A stretch of DNA of 35,146 bases from an uncultured Bacteroidales bacterium (GCA_902774335.1 CACYHW010000020.1:1-35146); one strand, 5' to 3'. Shown: positions 1 through 9,070, counted from the first letter of the stretch. Notes: generated by a model not told the origin, from the letters alone. Made by a program: numbers and translations.

Positions 1-14
1 TCGTAGTTTATCAT
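1..14 (-). CDS. start of a further minus-strand gene (partial)
   Basis: Reading the minus strand, an ATG at position 14 overlaps the TGA stop of the DUF2520 gene in an ATGA arrangement. It opens M-I-N-Y before the window ends. An ATGA overlap with a co-directional gene suggests translational coupling and a third member of this operon. From recalled Bacteroidales gene order, a KdsC-like HAD phosphatase often follows the DUF2520 gene and begins in a similar way, but four residues cannot establish this. Confidence 0.4.
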
Positions 15-778
15 AATTTCTTGTTTATGTCGGTTGAAATAAGTCTGTACAGGTTGGCCAGCTCCGGATACTCATGGAGCAGCTCCAGATGATCCTCAAT
101 CACCATGCGGTCGCCGCGAACGGCCGGTCCCGTCTGAGCCTCAAGCGGGCTCATGCTCTCCACCTTGCGGGCAGTCTCGCGCACCAGCGGCAGCATCACA
201 CCGAAAGACACACCCTCACTGGCCAGCAGCTGCTCCGCAATCGCGTACATGTGGTTGCTGAAGTTGCAGGTAAACACCGCTGCCACATGCAGTTTCTTGC
301 GGCCCCGGGAGCTCAGCTCCGTGATTTTGGCCGATAAGTCCCATGCCAGCTTCTTTATGTTTTCCAGCTCTGCGGGGTTACACCCTTCTACAAAAACCGG
401 AACATCACTCCACTCAATCCGCGCCCCCTTGGAGAAGGTCTGCATTGCGTACAGCACACCGTAACGCTGTGCCCCAGCCTCCTTCCAGATATACATAGGC
501 ACGCTTCCGGCGGTATGAAGGAACAGGGCGTTCTCCCTACCCTTCACTATCGCGGGAGCCAGCTCAATCAGAGCATCATCGCTGAGCATAGTCAGATAGA
601 CATCGGCCCCGGGCAGCGACTCCAAAGTGTCAAAAGCAGGCGCGCCCACAACCTGTGCAAGCTGCTCCGCGTTTGCCAGAGTCCTGCTGTAGACCCCGGT
701 CACGGTGTGTCCCGCTTCCCTGAGGCGGGGACCCATGCACGAGGCCACGCGGCCCGATCCTATCAGCGCTATCCTCAT
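11..778 (-). CDS. DUF2520 / Rossmann-fold NADP oxidoreductase-like protein
   Basis: A 255-aa protein with an N-terminal Rossmann dinucleotide-binding fold: residues 1-15 carry the GxGxxA signature (IGSGRVA) after the first beta strand. The C-terminal helical half includes the HVAAVFTCNFSNHM segment, which matches the DUF2520 family as I recognise it. Family members resemble F420/NADP-dependent or ketopantoate-type reductases, but their substrate is not established, so I give no reaction. The ATG overlaps the stop of the upstream nitroreductase as TAATG (776-780), and its own TGA overlaps the next start, so it sits in the middle of a tightly coupled operon. It looks intact and cytoplasmic. Confidence 0.85.
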   Translation of the reverse strand: MRIALIGSGRVASCMGPRLREAGHTVTGVYSRTLANAEQLAQVVGAPAFDTLESLPGADVYLTMLSDDALIELAPAIVKGRENALFLHTAGSVPMYIWKEAGAQRYGVLYAMQTFSKGARIEWSDVPVFVEGCNPAELENIKKLAWDLSAKITELSSRGRKKLHVAAVFTCNFSNHMYAIAEQLLASEGVSFGVMLPLVRETARKVESMSPLEAQTGPAVRGDRMVIEDHLELLHEYPELANLYRLISTDINKKL

Positions 779-1305
779 TAGAACTTACCCTGATGAACTT
801 TGGTCCACTCAATCTTATCGTCCTCGTAAGGCTTGCGCTCCATATCCTTGTAGCCCACGCCTATGATGCACTCCGGCTCGTACTGCTCCGGTATACCCAG
901 CAGCTCCATCAGCGTCTGCTTGGTGCTCTTGCCGTCAGCATCGGCCCTGCCACGCATATGGCACCAGCAACTGCCCAGACCCAGATCCTCGGCCTGCAAC
1001 TGCATGTTGATAGCCGCAATGGAGCAGTCCTCAACCCAGCAGTCCGTCTTGGAGGGATCGCCCAGCACCACCACAGCAAACACCGCCTCGGCCAGGAAAC
1101 CCGAGCCCATGGCGCGGCACTTGGAGAGTTTCTCCAGCATTGCCGGATCCTCAACAGTCACAAACTCCCATCCGCGGTTGTTCTTTGCGGTAGGCGAAAT
1201 CAGGGCTGCACGCAGAATCGTTTTCTTCTGCTCCTCAGTAAGCTTCTGAGTGGTAAACTTGCGCATGCTGCGGCGCGTAGCTATCAAATCACTGAATCTT
1301 TCCAT
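778..1305 (-). CDS. nitroreductase family protein (FMN-dependent)
   Basis: A 175-aa nitroreductase-fold protein. The N-terminus has the family FMN-contact pattern (TRRSMRKFT, residues 10-18) followed by AALISPTAKNNRGWEF. The central part has a hydrophobic strand and GLGSCWCHMRG, and the C-terminus has IIGVGYKDMERKPY. Members are small homodimeric flavoproteins that use NAD(P)H to reduce nitro groups, quinones or other acceptors; the physiological substrate cannot be read from sequence. It is the first gene of the minus-strand operon and its stop overlaps the DUF2520 start (TAATG). A good Bacteroidota promoter lies just upstream. The length is on the short side for the family but no core element appears to be missing. 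Confidence 0.88.
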   Translation of the reverse strand: MERFSDLIATRRSMRKFTTQKLTEEQKKTILRAALISPTAKNNRGWEFVTVEDPAMLEKLSKCRAMGSGFLAEAVFAVVVLGDPSKTDCWVEDCSIAAINMQLQAEDLGLGSCWCHMRGRADADGKSTKQTLMELLGIPEQYEPECIIGVGYKDMERKPYEDDKIEWTKVHQGKF

Positions 1306-1327
1306 CTTATTTAAATATAACTATCTG

Positions 1328-1359
1328 CAAAGATAATCTCTGCCGCCGTTATTATCAAA
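1328..1359 (-). promoter_or_regulatory. Bacteroidota-type promoter for the nitroreductase operon
   Basis: On the minus strand, TTTG (1356-1359) is followed after 20 nt by an exact -7 box TATCTTTG (1335-1328). It lies about 23 nt upstream of the ATG at 1305. Confidence 0.7.
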
Positions 1360-1369
1360 AAAAAATTGC

Positions 1370-1377
1370 TACCTTGC
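1370..1377 (+). promoter_or_regulatory. candidate -7 box for the FAS1 lipoprotein gene
   Basis: TACCTTGC at 1370-1377 is close to TAnnTTTG and would give a leader of about 60 nt before the ATG at 1441. No convincing -33 box was seen, so this is tentative. Confidence 0.4.
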
Positions 1378-1440
1378 ACCCCGTTCGGAGCCGCCAGGTT
1401 TGGGACATTATAAAAAGGATCAACCAATTAGCTTTACAAT

Positions 1441-3621
1441 ATGAGATTCAAATCCAACTTAGGCCTGATAGGTCTGGCCATTGCCACTATCCTGACCATC
1501 TCAACCCAGAATTCATGTACCGAAGAGATGCTCCAAGAGCTGGAAAAGCAGCAGGAGCAGCAGCCGCAGTCCGGTGACTCCATTGTCACTCCTCCGGCCA
1601 AGGACAGCGTGCTTACTATTGCTTCTTATCTGGAAGGCAATCCGGAGTACAGCGATTTTACTTACATACTTAAGCGTACTGCTTTGTGGGATACACTGTC
1701 AACAGACAGTTTTTATACCTGCTTTGCCCTTACAAACGAGGCAGTCCAGGAGTGTCTTGAGGAGATGCGGCATACATCATCCTTACAAAACAGACCGCTC
1801 TTTAACAGTCTGGAGACCCTTACCGACTCCATCTGTACAATCGTTGCCAAGCGTCATCTGGTAAGGGGCATCATCCGTTTTGACACTCTCCAGATGGGCG
1901 AGGGCGACTTGTTACGCAACAACCTGATGGATGAACCGTTGAGCCGATATACAATCTTTGTCGATTTTATGGAGTTGGGCCAGGATTTATACCAGGAGGT
2001 CAAGTATTACTACATAGGTCATTCCAGAATCATCATTGTGGATATGCCCGTAACCAACGGAATAGTGCAGGTTATAGATCACTCCTTCATCAACTACACA
2101 CCTGATCCCTCCAGTCAATTCCTTCCCACTTTGCTGTGGGATAACAACAGCAGTGTTCCCGACTATCTCAAGGCCAGAATCTTTTACGATGCCCTTGTAA
2201 GGACCCGTCTTCTCGACACTTTGCAACAGTATATAGATCCCGAGTACTATGTGGACGAGGATAAGACGATATCCTACGCTCTCTTGCAATCAGGTCCAAA
2301 ATACGTCTTCGAAACGCCATTCGAAAACTTCTTCAACGCATACCCCGAACGGCGTCTGTTCATGTATACCCTCTTTGTTGTAACCGACTCCATACTGGCC
2401 AATCAGTACGGCATCTACTCCGTTGATGATCTGGAACGTTATGCGAATAACGTCTACCCCGAAGGCGCCGGTTTGGACAACACCTCACCGGAGAGTTCGT
2501 TGTACAAACTCATGTCCTACCATATCCTGCCTGTGTGGTTGCATTACGATCAACTTAACACCAGACAATACGAGATACTCGATAACCGCACAATGCGGAA
2601 TGAGATGGATGTGGAGGATTTCTATGAGACCATGCAACCCCACTCCTTAATGCGAATCAGCACTCCGCTTGATCCAAGTGTTGAGCGCAGAGGCATATAC
2701 ATCAACCGCAAGGGAACCGTATCGGCAAATAACCTTACCCACTCCGGAGTAAGGATTTGGGGATACGATGATATTGGGTCGTATAACACCATTGCCATTA
2801 ATGGCGTTTACCATTATGTAGACAAACTCTTGTTGTTTGACCGTGATACCAAACGTGCCCTCTTAACTCGAATCAGAGTGATGGCCACCACCCTTTCGCC
2901 CGATTTCATCAACAGCGGTGCACGCGGACGTTTGGTTTTTATGAACATCCGGACGTTTGATCACTCCAACTTTGCATACTCATTCCTTCCCGGTTATTGC
3001 AAGAACTTTGAGTGGAGCAGCAACACAAAAATTGCCGTAACTCCCCGCGCCCGATACTACAACTTCCTTTACGGTGACCAGGTTATATTCAAGGACTACG
3101 ACGTAACATTCCGTCTGCCGCCGGTACCCATGAGCGCTACCTACGAGATACGTCTGTGGAACAATTCCGATTCTCAATACGGCACTACGGATCAAACCGT
3201 CCAATACTATCTACGTCAGGGTGATGGCCAGTTCATGGAATGCGGTGCTCCCATTGACCTGTCATTAAGCGCCAATGATCCCAGCATAGGTTTCATCTCC
3301 GACAAGCAAATAAGGCAACAGAACCAGTATGCCAGCGAACAGCAAATCCAGGCTCTTATCCAAGATAATGACGATCTTATGCATTCCAACGGCTACATGA
3401 AGTCGCCCGATATCTATCAGACCAACAACGACATCAACAACAATTTACGTGATGATCCCCGACAATACCGAGTAATAGTATACAGAGGCTATTTGCAGGA
3501 AGGTCAGGACTATTACCTTAGGATGAAATCATCGGGAAACAACACTTACTTCTCGTTCAATTTCATAGAGCTAGTCCCCAAGGACATCTACCAAGGAGAC
3601 GAACCCGAAGACCGCCACTGA
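1441..3621 (+). CDS. two-domain fasciclin (FAS1)-like lipoprotein
   Basis: A 726-aa exported protein. Residues 1-25 form a hydrophobic signal sequence ending in QNSC, with Cys26 as the likely lipidated residue; the lipobox is non-canonical. A polar linker rich in Q and E follows. Two FAS1-like domains can be traced: about 56-218, opening SVLTIASYLE and closing with the FAS1-style NGIVQVIDHSFI, and about 235-466, closing NGVYHYVDKLLLF. Residues about 470-726 look like a beta-rich C-terminal domain I cannot name. FAS1 domains mediate adhesion or protein contacts; Bacteroidota have many such surface lipoproteins of unknown role. It precedes a TonB-dependent receptor by 71 bp on the same strand, so a functional partnership at the outer membrane is possible but inferred. 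Confidence 0.75.
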   Translation: MRFKSNLGLIGLAIATILTISTQNSCTEEMLQELEKQQEQQPQSGDSIVTPPAKDSVLTIASYLEGNPEYSDFTYILKRTALWDTLSTDSFYTCFALTNEAVQECLEEMRHTSSLQNRPLFNSLETLTDSICTIVAKRHLVRGIIRFDTLQMGEGDLLRNNLMDEPLSRYTIFVDFMELGQDLYQEVKYYYIGHSRIIIVDMPVTNGIVQVIDHSFINYTPDPSSQFLPTLLWDNNSSVPDYLKARIFYDALVRTRLLDTLQQYIDPEYYVDEDKTISYALLQSGPKYVFETPFENFFNAYPERRLFMYTLFVVTDSILANQYGIYSVDDLERYANNVYPEGAGLDNTSPESSLYKLMSYHILPVWLHYDQLNTRQYEILDNRTMRNEMDVEDFYETMQPHSLMRISTPLDPSVERRGIYINRKGTVSANNLTHSGVRIWGYDDIGSYNTIAINGVYHYVDKLLLFDRDTKRALLTRIRVMATTLSPDFINSGARGRLVFMNIRTFDHSNFAYSFLPGYCKNFEWSSNTKIAVTPRARYYNFLYGDQVIFKDYDVTFRLPPVPMSATYEIRLWNNSDSQYGTTDQTVQYYLRQGDGQFMECGAPIDLSLSANDPSIGFISDKQIRQQNQYASEQQIQALIQDNDDLMHSNGYMKSPDIYQTNNDINNNLRDDPRQYRVIVYRGYLQEGQDYYLRMKSSGNNTYFSFNFIELVPKDIYQGDEPEDRH

Positions 3622-3638
3622 CACAATAGCATTGTGTC
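3620..3638 (+). other. 8-bp dyad overlapping the FAS1 gene stop
   Basis: GACACAAT (3620-3627), a 3-nt loop and ATTGTGTC (3631-3638) form a perfect hairpin that includes the last bases of the stop codon. It lies directly before a stronger terminator hairpin. Confidence 0.6.
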
Positions 3639-3646
3639 ATTTTATA

Positions 3647-3676
3647 CGCCGCGAATATACGTTCGCGGCGTTTTTT
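3647..3676 (+). terminator. intrinsic terminator or attenuator between the FAS1 gene and the TonB receptor
   Basis: CGCCGCGAA (3647-3655), a 6-nt loop and TTCGCGGCG (3662-3670) form a perfect 9-bp stem followed by six T (3671-3676). The next ATG is only 16 nt further on, leaving little room for a separate promoter and leader. Confidence 0.75.
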
Positions 3677-3692
3677 ACGTTTATTCCATTGA

Positions 3693-6107
3693 ATGGCATT
3701 AAGGACACAACACAGACAAACAGGACGCAGGTTTGCGCTCCTGCTTTTGGTTGCACTGGCAGTGGGTACTGTCAGTGCTCGTCGTGTCTATATACACGGG
3801 CGCGTGTACGACGAGGGCGGGCAGCCCGTTGAGCTGGCCACCATCAACGAGGAGCACACGCTGCACTCCGCCATGACCAACCTCAAGGGCGAGTACTCCT
3901 TTACCGTCAACTCGCGGTCCGATACGCTGGACCTGGTGTTCCGCATGATAGGTCATGAGACGCGCCGCCGCACGCTCATCGGACCCGCCGATACCGTCCG
4001 GCTGGATGTTATGCTGCCCACCGTGAACTATGCGCTGGAGAACGTGGACATCAACGCCACGCGGCGCCAGACAAACGGCATGCAGACCATCAACGCTGAG
4101 GGTTTGCGCTTTACGGCCGATGCCAACGGAGGCTCCGTGGAGTCCATCATCGCCACACAGGCCGGCGTGAGCACTCATAACGAGCTGAGCAGCCAGTATA
4201 ACGTGCGCGGCGGCAACTTTGACGAGAACAGCGTCTACGTGAACGGCACCGAGATACTGCGTCCGCTGCTGGTGCGTGCCGGACAGCAGGAGGGTCTGAG
4301 TTTCATCAACCCCGATATGGTGGAGGGCATCAGTTTCTCCACCGGCGGTTTCAGCGTGGCTTACGGCGACAAGATGTCGTCCGTGCTGGACATCACCTAC
4401 CGCCGTCCGCAGCGTCTGGAGTACGTCCTGCAGGCCAGCCTGCTGGGAGCCAGCGCCTATGTGGGAGCCGGCAACGACAAGATAAGCTTTGCAGGCAGTG
4501 TCCGATACAAGACCACCAGCTACCTGCTGGGCACGCTGGACACCAAGGGCGAGTACGACCCCTCCTTTACCGATTATCAGACCTACCTGTGCTGGACACC
4601 CAACAGCACCTGGGAGGTGGGAGTCATAGGCAACGCCGCCATCAACAACTACAACTTCACCCCGCGCGACCGCAACACATCGTTCGGCACGTCGCAGGAC
4701 CCCAAGCACTTCAAGGTGTACTACGAGGGCTGGGAGAGCGACCGCTTCAACACGCTCTTCGGGGCGCTGGACGTCAAGCGCAAGGGTGAGAACTCCATCT
4801 ACCGCTTCAACCTGTCGGCCTTTGGCAGCCATGAGTCCGAGTCGTTCGACATTCTGAGCCAGTATTGGCTGGACCAGAGCTCATCGGAGAGCAGCCTTGC
4901 TGTGGGATCGTTCATGCAGCACGCCCGCAACCGCCTGAACTCCACCGTCTACACCGCATCGCTCAAGGGCACGCACGATACCGAGCATCTGGGAACCATC
5001 GGCTGGGGCCTTGAGTACCGCCACGAGAGCGTGACGGACCATATGCGTGAGTGGGAGATGCGTGATTCGGCCGGCTATACCCTGCCCTACAGCCAGACCG
5101 GGCCTATGGAGATGATCTACTCTCTAAAGTCAGACCACGGGATTTCGAACAACAAGGCATCGGCCTTTTTACAGGATACTTACCGCTTCAACACCGGCGT
5201 GGGACTCTTTACGCTCAATGCCGGCGTACGTGCTTCATGGTGGAGCTGGAACCGCGAGCTTATTATGAGCCCGCGCCTGATGCTGGGATTCACGCCCGCC
5301 TTCAACGAGGCCTTCACCTTCAGGCTCTCCACCGGCGTCTACTACCAGACTCCCTTCTACAAGGAGCTCAAGGACACCGTGAGCGCGGGCGGCATCTATC
5401 AGGTCAACCTGAACCGCGACATCCGCTCACAGCGCTCGCTCCAGGTGGTTCTGGGAGCCGATTATGACTTCCTTGTCTACAACCGCCCGTTCAAGTTCAC
5501 TACGGAGGTTTACTATAAGAAACTAGACCGTCTCATTCCCTACAACGTTGATAACGTGAGGATTGTATACTACGGTCAGAACTGCGCCTACGGATACGCC
5601 GCCGGCATTGACATGAAGCTTTACGGCGAGTTTGTGCCGGGCACCGCATCGTGGCTCACCTTCTCGCTCATGCGTACTCGTGAGAACATTGGCGGCAAGT
5701 GGCTGCCCCGCCCCACTGACCAGATGTACAACCTGTCGCTCTACTTTACGGACTACTTCCCCCGCCGCGACAGCTGGAAGATGTCGCTGCGCTGCTCGCT
5801 TGCCGACGGACTGCCCTTCGGCCCCACACATAGCGGACGCGAAAAACAGACCTTCCGCGCTCCGGCTTACAAGCGCGTGGACATAGGTCTTGCCTACAAG
5901 GTGTTTGACTTTGGCAAGCATCCGCATGTTTATGGCAGGACGGGCATCTGCAAGGATGTTTGGCTGGGCGTGGATTGTTTGAACCTGCTGGGCATCAATA
6001 ACGTCAACTCCTACTACTGGATCACTGATATTCAGGGGACCCAGTTTGCGGTTCCCAACTACCTTACCGGGCGGCAGTTGAATGTCAAGCTGGTGGTGAG
6101 CAGGTGA
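3693..6107 (+). CDS. TonB-dependent receptor with N-terminal carboxypeptidase-regulatory-like domain
   Basis: An 804-aa outer-membrane receptor. A signal peptide is visible at about 1-29 (hydrophobic ALLLLVALAVG, cleavage after VSA). Residues about 33-110 form a CarboxypepD_reg-like beta domain (IHGRVYDEGGQPVELATI). The plug follows at about 118-240, with the typical YNVRGGNFDENSVYVNG. The rest is a long beta-barrel with alternating aromatic strands. No TonB box was pinned down. There is no SusD-like partner next door, so it is not a classical SusC/D pair; the substrate is unknown. The upstream lipoprotein gene may be co-transcribed by read-through of the 3647 hairpin. Its TGA stop lies inside the first GGTGACA of the palindromic repeat that follows. 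A long antisense reading frame across it is a codon-bias shadow. Confidence 0.88.
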   Translation: MALRTQHRQTGRRFALLLLVALAVGTVSARRVYIHGRVYDEGGQPVELATINEEHTLHSAMTNLKGEYSFTVNSRSDTLDLVFRMIGHETRRRTLIGPADTVRLDVMLPTVNYALENVDINATRRQTNGMQTINAEGLRFTADANGGSVESIIATQAGVSTHNELSSQYNVRGGNFDENSVYVNGTEILRPLLVRAGQQEGLSFINPDMVEGISFSTGGFSVAYGDKMSSVLDITYRRPQRLEYVLQASLLGASAYVGAGNDKISFAGSVRYKTTSYLLGTLDTKGEYDPSFTDYQTYLCWTPNSTWEVGVIGNAAINNYNFTPRDRNTSFGTSQDPKHFKVYYEGWESDRFNTLFGALDVKRKGENSIYRFNLSAFGSHESESFDILSQYWLDQSSSESSLAVGSFMQHARNRLNSTVYTASLKGTHDTEHLGTIGWGLEYRHESVTDHMREWEMRDSAGYTLPYSQTGPMEMIYSLKSDHGISNNKASAFLQDTYRFNTGVGLFTLNAGVRASWWSWNRELIMSPRLMLGFTPAFNEAFTFRLSTGVYYQTPFYKELKDTVSAGGIYQVNLNRDIRSQRSLQVVLGADYDFLVYNRPFKFTTEVYYKKLDRLIPYNVDNVRIVYYGQNCAYGYAAGIDMKLYGEFVPGTASWLTFSLMRTRENIGGKWLPRPTDQMYNLSLYFTDYFPRRDSWKMSLRCSLADGLPFGPTHSGREKQTFRAPAYKRVDIGLAYKVFDFGKHPHVYGRTGICKDVWLGVDCLNLLGINNVNSYYWITDIQGTQFAVPNYLTGRQLNVKLVVSR

Positions 6108-6211
6108 CAAGAGGTGACAGAGGGTGACAAAGGGGACGGTTCCGTTTGGCTCGACTTCGCGAGCCAAATGGAACCGTCCCCTTTGTCACCTCTTTGTCAC
6201 CCTCTGTCACC
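6103..6211. repeat. long palindromic (REP-like) element, copy A
   Basis: A near-perfect inverted repeat with 31-bp arms at 6123-6153 and 6160-6190 around a 6-nt loop. The inner stem is GGCTCG/CGAGCC and the arms contain GACAAAGGGGACGGTTCC and its complement. One arm position is a G/T-type wobble. Short GGTGACA / TGTCACC repeats extend the symmetry outward on both sides. It lies between convergent genes and probably also acts as a bidirectional terminator. A second copy is at 9071-9134. The motif resembles RAYT-associated palindromes from memory; no RAYT transposase is present in the window. Confidence 0.85.
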
Positions 6212-6218
6212 ACTCACC

Positions 6219-8204
6219 TCACAGCGAGATGCTGTAGAGAGTAATGCTGTAGGGATCGATATCCAGAGTACTCTTGCTCTTGAGCTTGACGGTCTCCTTG
6301 ACGGGAGCAATGGGCTGAGCGTCAAAGTTGTTCTCGTCGTTGGGATCGCCCTTGATCACAGTCTTCTCAATCTTCTTGAAACTGCCAAAACGTGAAAGGT
6401 CGATGGTTGCCTGAGCAGCGTTCTCGCCGGCGTTGCAGACCTTCAGATAGAGCTTGCGGGCCTGGGTGTCCAGAACGACTGACTGACCAAGCAGGTTATC
6501 ATCGGCACGGTCAAACTTGACGCAGTCGCCATAGAAGTAGTCACCGCTGGACTGGCCGAACATCTGCTGAACGTAGTAGCTGCAGGTCAGGAACGGACGC
6601 TCGTTGTCAAAGTAGATCAGGTCCGGATTCCAGTTGTTGGTGTTCTTGCGGGCAAAGAGCGGTGCGTACGATGTCATAACAACGACGTCGGCATTACGCT
6701 CCACATGCAGCAGGTACAGACCCTCGGCCAGAGCGTCGATCAGCTTTTTGTCTTTTGATGCATACTCGCCCAGGTATACCTTGGTCTGGCGGTCACGCGG
6801 GTAGCTGTCGTACTGACGGCTGGTCAGGAAGTAGTTGCGCTGCTCGTAGTAGTGCTCGTCCAGGATGTCCACACCCAGCTCGGTTGCAAACTTCCAGCCC
6901 TCCTCGTAGTCGCCGTTGCCGGGATGCGAACCGGGGCCTGCAGTACCTACAATGATGATATCGGGATACTTGGCGCGTACCTGGTCATATATGAACTTAA
7001 AGCGCTCCTCGAACTCGGGGCTGATCTTCTCCTCGTTACCCAGGCCCAGATATTTAAGGCCGAAGGGCTCGGGGTGACCTGCATCGGCACGAACCTTACC
7101 CCACTTGGAGTCGGCGGGACCGTTGGCCCACTCAATCAGATCCAGTGCCTCATCGGCCCACTCCTGCATATCCTCCATGGGAACGGCGTCCTGAGCCTGT
7201 CCGCGCATGTTCCAACCGCCGTTGGTACCCTGGCAGCTCACGCCGCAAGGCAGGATAGGCAGCGGCTCCATGCCTGCATCCTCGCAGAACTGGAAGTACT
7301 CAAAGTAACCCATCTCCATGCTCTGGTGGTAACCCCAGGTGTTCTTGATGCCGCGACGTGTCTCCTTGGGACCCACTGTTGTCTTCCAGCGGTAGGTATC
7401 CCAGAAACCGTCACCGCCACCGTGAACCACGCATCCGCCCGGAAAGCGCATGAACTTGGGGTTCAGGTCAACCAGCGCCTGAGCCAGGTCCTTGCGCAGG
7501 CCGTGACCCTTGTAGGTATCCTGCGGGTAGAGTGACACCATATCGATATCCATCACACCAGTGGTAAGTGAGAGCAGCTGCAGCGATGCGTTGGGGCAGT
7601 CCTGTGCTGCGGTCAGAGTATACTCGTATTTTTTCCAGTCGGAGCCCGATACGGTAAAGGTGGTATCGGCAATGACTGTTGCCTGAGCGCGGAATCCGCG
7701 GCCCGGAACCATGAGCACGGCGCGAACCTCCTTGTCCTTGCCGTCGGGGTTTCTCAGGAATACGGAGAAGTCGTACTTATCGCCGGCCTTCAGGAGAATG
7801 CCGTCGTAGCCGTCGTTCTGGATGCCCACGCCGGTCCAGCCGTTGTAGTCGTAGTACATGCCCACGCGCTCAATGTTCAGGCGCATGTAGTTGGGGTTGT
7901 TGGGATGGATGGGATCCTGCTGACGGGGCTCGATGTAACCAAGCGAGTGACCCGGACGTACCGTGCGCCATGCTGTGCCGGCGCCCCATCCGTCGCGCTC
8001 CGAGGGGCTGAACTCGAACGATCCGTTCTGGATCAACTCGGCGCACAGACCGCCATCGGCCGACATGCTTATATCCTCAAAGAAGATACCTATAAGTTCG
8101 TTACTGATTTTTGTGCCGCCGGCCGGAGCCTTGACGGGCTTAGCTGCACTTGCACCCAGCGTTGCTGCCGCCAGGAGTGCCAGAGAGATAAGTTTTCTGT
8201 TCAT
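6219..8204 (-). CDS. secreted alpha-L-arabinofuranosidase, GH51
   Basis: A 661-aa enzyme removing arabinofuranosyl side chains from arabinoxylan or arabinan. A signal peptide spans residues 1-20 (ends GASA). FFEDISMSADGGLCAELIQNG at about 41-61 is the family start. An inserted carbohydrate-binding-like beta domain spans about 85-225. The catalytic barrel has FMRFPGGCVVHG (251-262), the acid/base in GLGNEE (Glu391) and the nucleophile in VYLGEY (Glu480). The C-terminal beta domain (about 560-661) is present, so the enzyme is complete and secreted to periplasm or surface. It stands alone, convergent with the TonB receptor. With the GH10 xylanase nearby this implies arabinoxylan breakdown. Confidence 0.94.
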   Translation of the reverse strand: MNRKLISLALLAAATLGASAAKPVKAPAGGTKISNELIGIFFEDISMSADGGLCAELIQNGSFEFSPSERDGWGAGTAWRTVRPGHSLGYIEPRQQDPIHPNNPNYMRLNIERVGMYYDYNGWTGVGIQNDGYDGILLKAGDKYDFSVFLRNPDGKDKEVRAVLMVPGRGFRAQATVIADTTFTVSGSDWKKYEYTLTAAQDCPNASLQLLSLTTGVMDIDMVSLYPQDTYKGHGLRKDLAQALVDLNPKFMRFPGGCVVHGGGDGFWDTYRWKTTVGPKETRRGIKNTWGYHQSMEMGYFEYFQFCEDAGMEPLPILPCGVSCQGTNGGWNMRGQAQDAVPMEDMQEWADEALDLIEWANGPADSKWGKVRADAGHPEPFGLKYLGLGNEEKISPEFEERFKFIYDQVRAKYPDIIIVGTAGPGSHPGNGDYEEGWKFATELGVDILDEHYYEQRNYFLTSRQYDSYPRDRQTKVYLGEYASKDKKLIDALAEGLYLLHVERNADVVVMTSYAPLFARKNTNNWNPDLIYFDNERPFLTCSYYVQQMFGQSSGDYFYGDCVKFDRADDNLLGQSVVLDTQARKLYLKVCNAGENAAQATIDLSRFGSFKKIEKTVIKGDPNDENNFDAQPIAPVKETVKLKSKSTLDIDPYSITLYSISL

Positions 8205-8232
8205 TTTTGGATTAGTATGTTAGTTGGATGCG

Positions 8233-8262
8233 CAAATGTAACACAAAAATTTTATCCGGCAA
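8233..8262 (-). promoter_or_regulatory. promoter of the GH51 gene
   Basis: On the minus strand, TTG (8262-8260), a 19-nt spacer and an exact -7 box TACATTTG (8240-8233), about 29 nt before the ATG at 8204. Confidence 0.6.
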
Positions 8263-8348
8263 CCTGCCCCTCGTGCAGCTCCATCTCACGAACGTATATG
8301 CAGCCCCCAACTTAAAGTATGCTCCTGGATTCCGCATACAAGACACCG

Positions 8349-8379
8349 TTGGAATATTGCAAAACTATGTTTAACTTTG
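8349..8379 (+). promoter_or_regulatory. promoter of the GNAT gene; decides its start
   Basis: TTGG beginning at 8349, a roughly 20-nt spacer and the exact -7 box TAACTTTG (8372-8379). The box overlaps the in-frame TTG at 8377, so that codon cannot be a start in a transcript made here. This favours the ATG at 8434. Confidence 0.55.
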
Positions 8380-8433
8380 ACTTTGAAAAAGTTGCACTTT
8401 AAATTAGAATTCACGTCAGAAAAAGGACTACCC

Positions 8434-9060
8434 ATGCTAAAATATGAAACATTAAAAAAGGACGAAATCAAGGAGGCATCCCAACTGGCCGCCAGAGCAT
8501 ATTTTGATTATATCTACATAACCATCTTTTTCCCTGGTGTTAAGGAGCGGCAAAGGGGTTTGGCCCGATTCCTGGCAATAAACAGGAAGGGAAACTTTAA
8601 GGGCTCGCATATGTTGACCGCACGCCTGGACGGCCGGATGGTGGCTGAGGCGGCACTTGAGCCACCAGGTTACAAGCAGCCATCGGTACTCAAATTCATA
8701 CTAAGCGGTTATCTGAAGATGTATTTCCTTACCAACTGGAAGCATCTGCATTCTTTCATAGCCAAGGATCAGGAGGCCGGCACCCCTTGTCATGATTATC
8801 AGAAGAACAATCCCCATGTATGGTACCTGAGTATGATTGAGGTGGATCCGCTGTTTCACAATCAAGGCATCGGCACTGAGTTCCTGTCGTATCTGGAGGA
8901 TTATGTTCGCCGGCACGGGGGTAAGACTATGGTGCTGTTCACCAACAACCGGGAGAACCTGAGTTTCTACACAAAACGCGGCTACCAGGTGTTCAATGAG
9001 TTTGAGATTACCCATAACGGTCAAACCATGGGCAACTGGAGTCTTAAGAAATTGCTGTGA
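8434..9060 (+). CDS. GNAT family N-acetyltransferase
   Basis: A 208-aa cytoplasmic protein with a C-terminal GNAT acetyl-CoA-binding core. Beta4 is YLSMIEVDPLFHNQGIGTEF (130-149), where QGIGTE is the pyrophosphate-binding loop, followed by a helix. LSFYTKRGYQVF (176-187) is the typical closing motif. The substrate cannot be deduced. I chose ATG 8434 over the upstream TTG at 8377 because a -7 box covers the TTG and because AAGGA sits about 6 nt before the ATG, one of the few Shine-Dalgarno-like sites in the window. The gene is followed immediately by palindromic element copy B. Confidence 0.85.
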   Translation: MLKYETLKKDEIKEASQLAARAYFDYIYITIFFPGVKERQRGLARFLAINRKGNFKGSHMLTARLDGRMVAEAALEPPGYKQPSVLKFILSGYLKMYFLTNWKHLHSFIAKDQEAGTPCHDYQKNNPHVWYLSMIEVDPLFHNQGIGTEFLSYLEDYVRRHGGKTMVLFTNNRENLSFYTKRGYQVFNEFEITHNGQTMGNWSLKKLL

Positions 9061-9070
9061 GATTAAAAAG

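Noticed and set aside
3699-4832. Long antisense open frame (377 codons) across the TonB receptor
   Set aside because: Low-complexity Val/Gly/His-rich translation with no recognisable domain, in a GC-rich coding region; a shadow of the real gene.
8377-8433. TTG at 8377 as start of the GNAT gene
   Set aside because: It overlaps an exact -7 box, the added residues fit no family, and ATG 8434 has a Shine-Dalgarno-like AAGGA.
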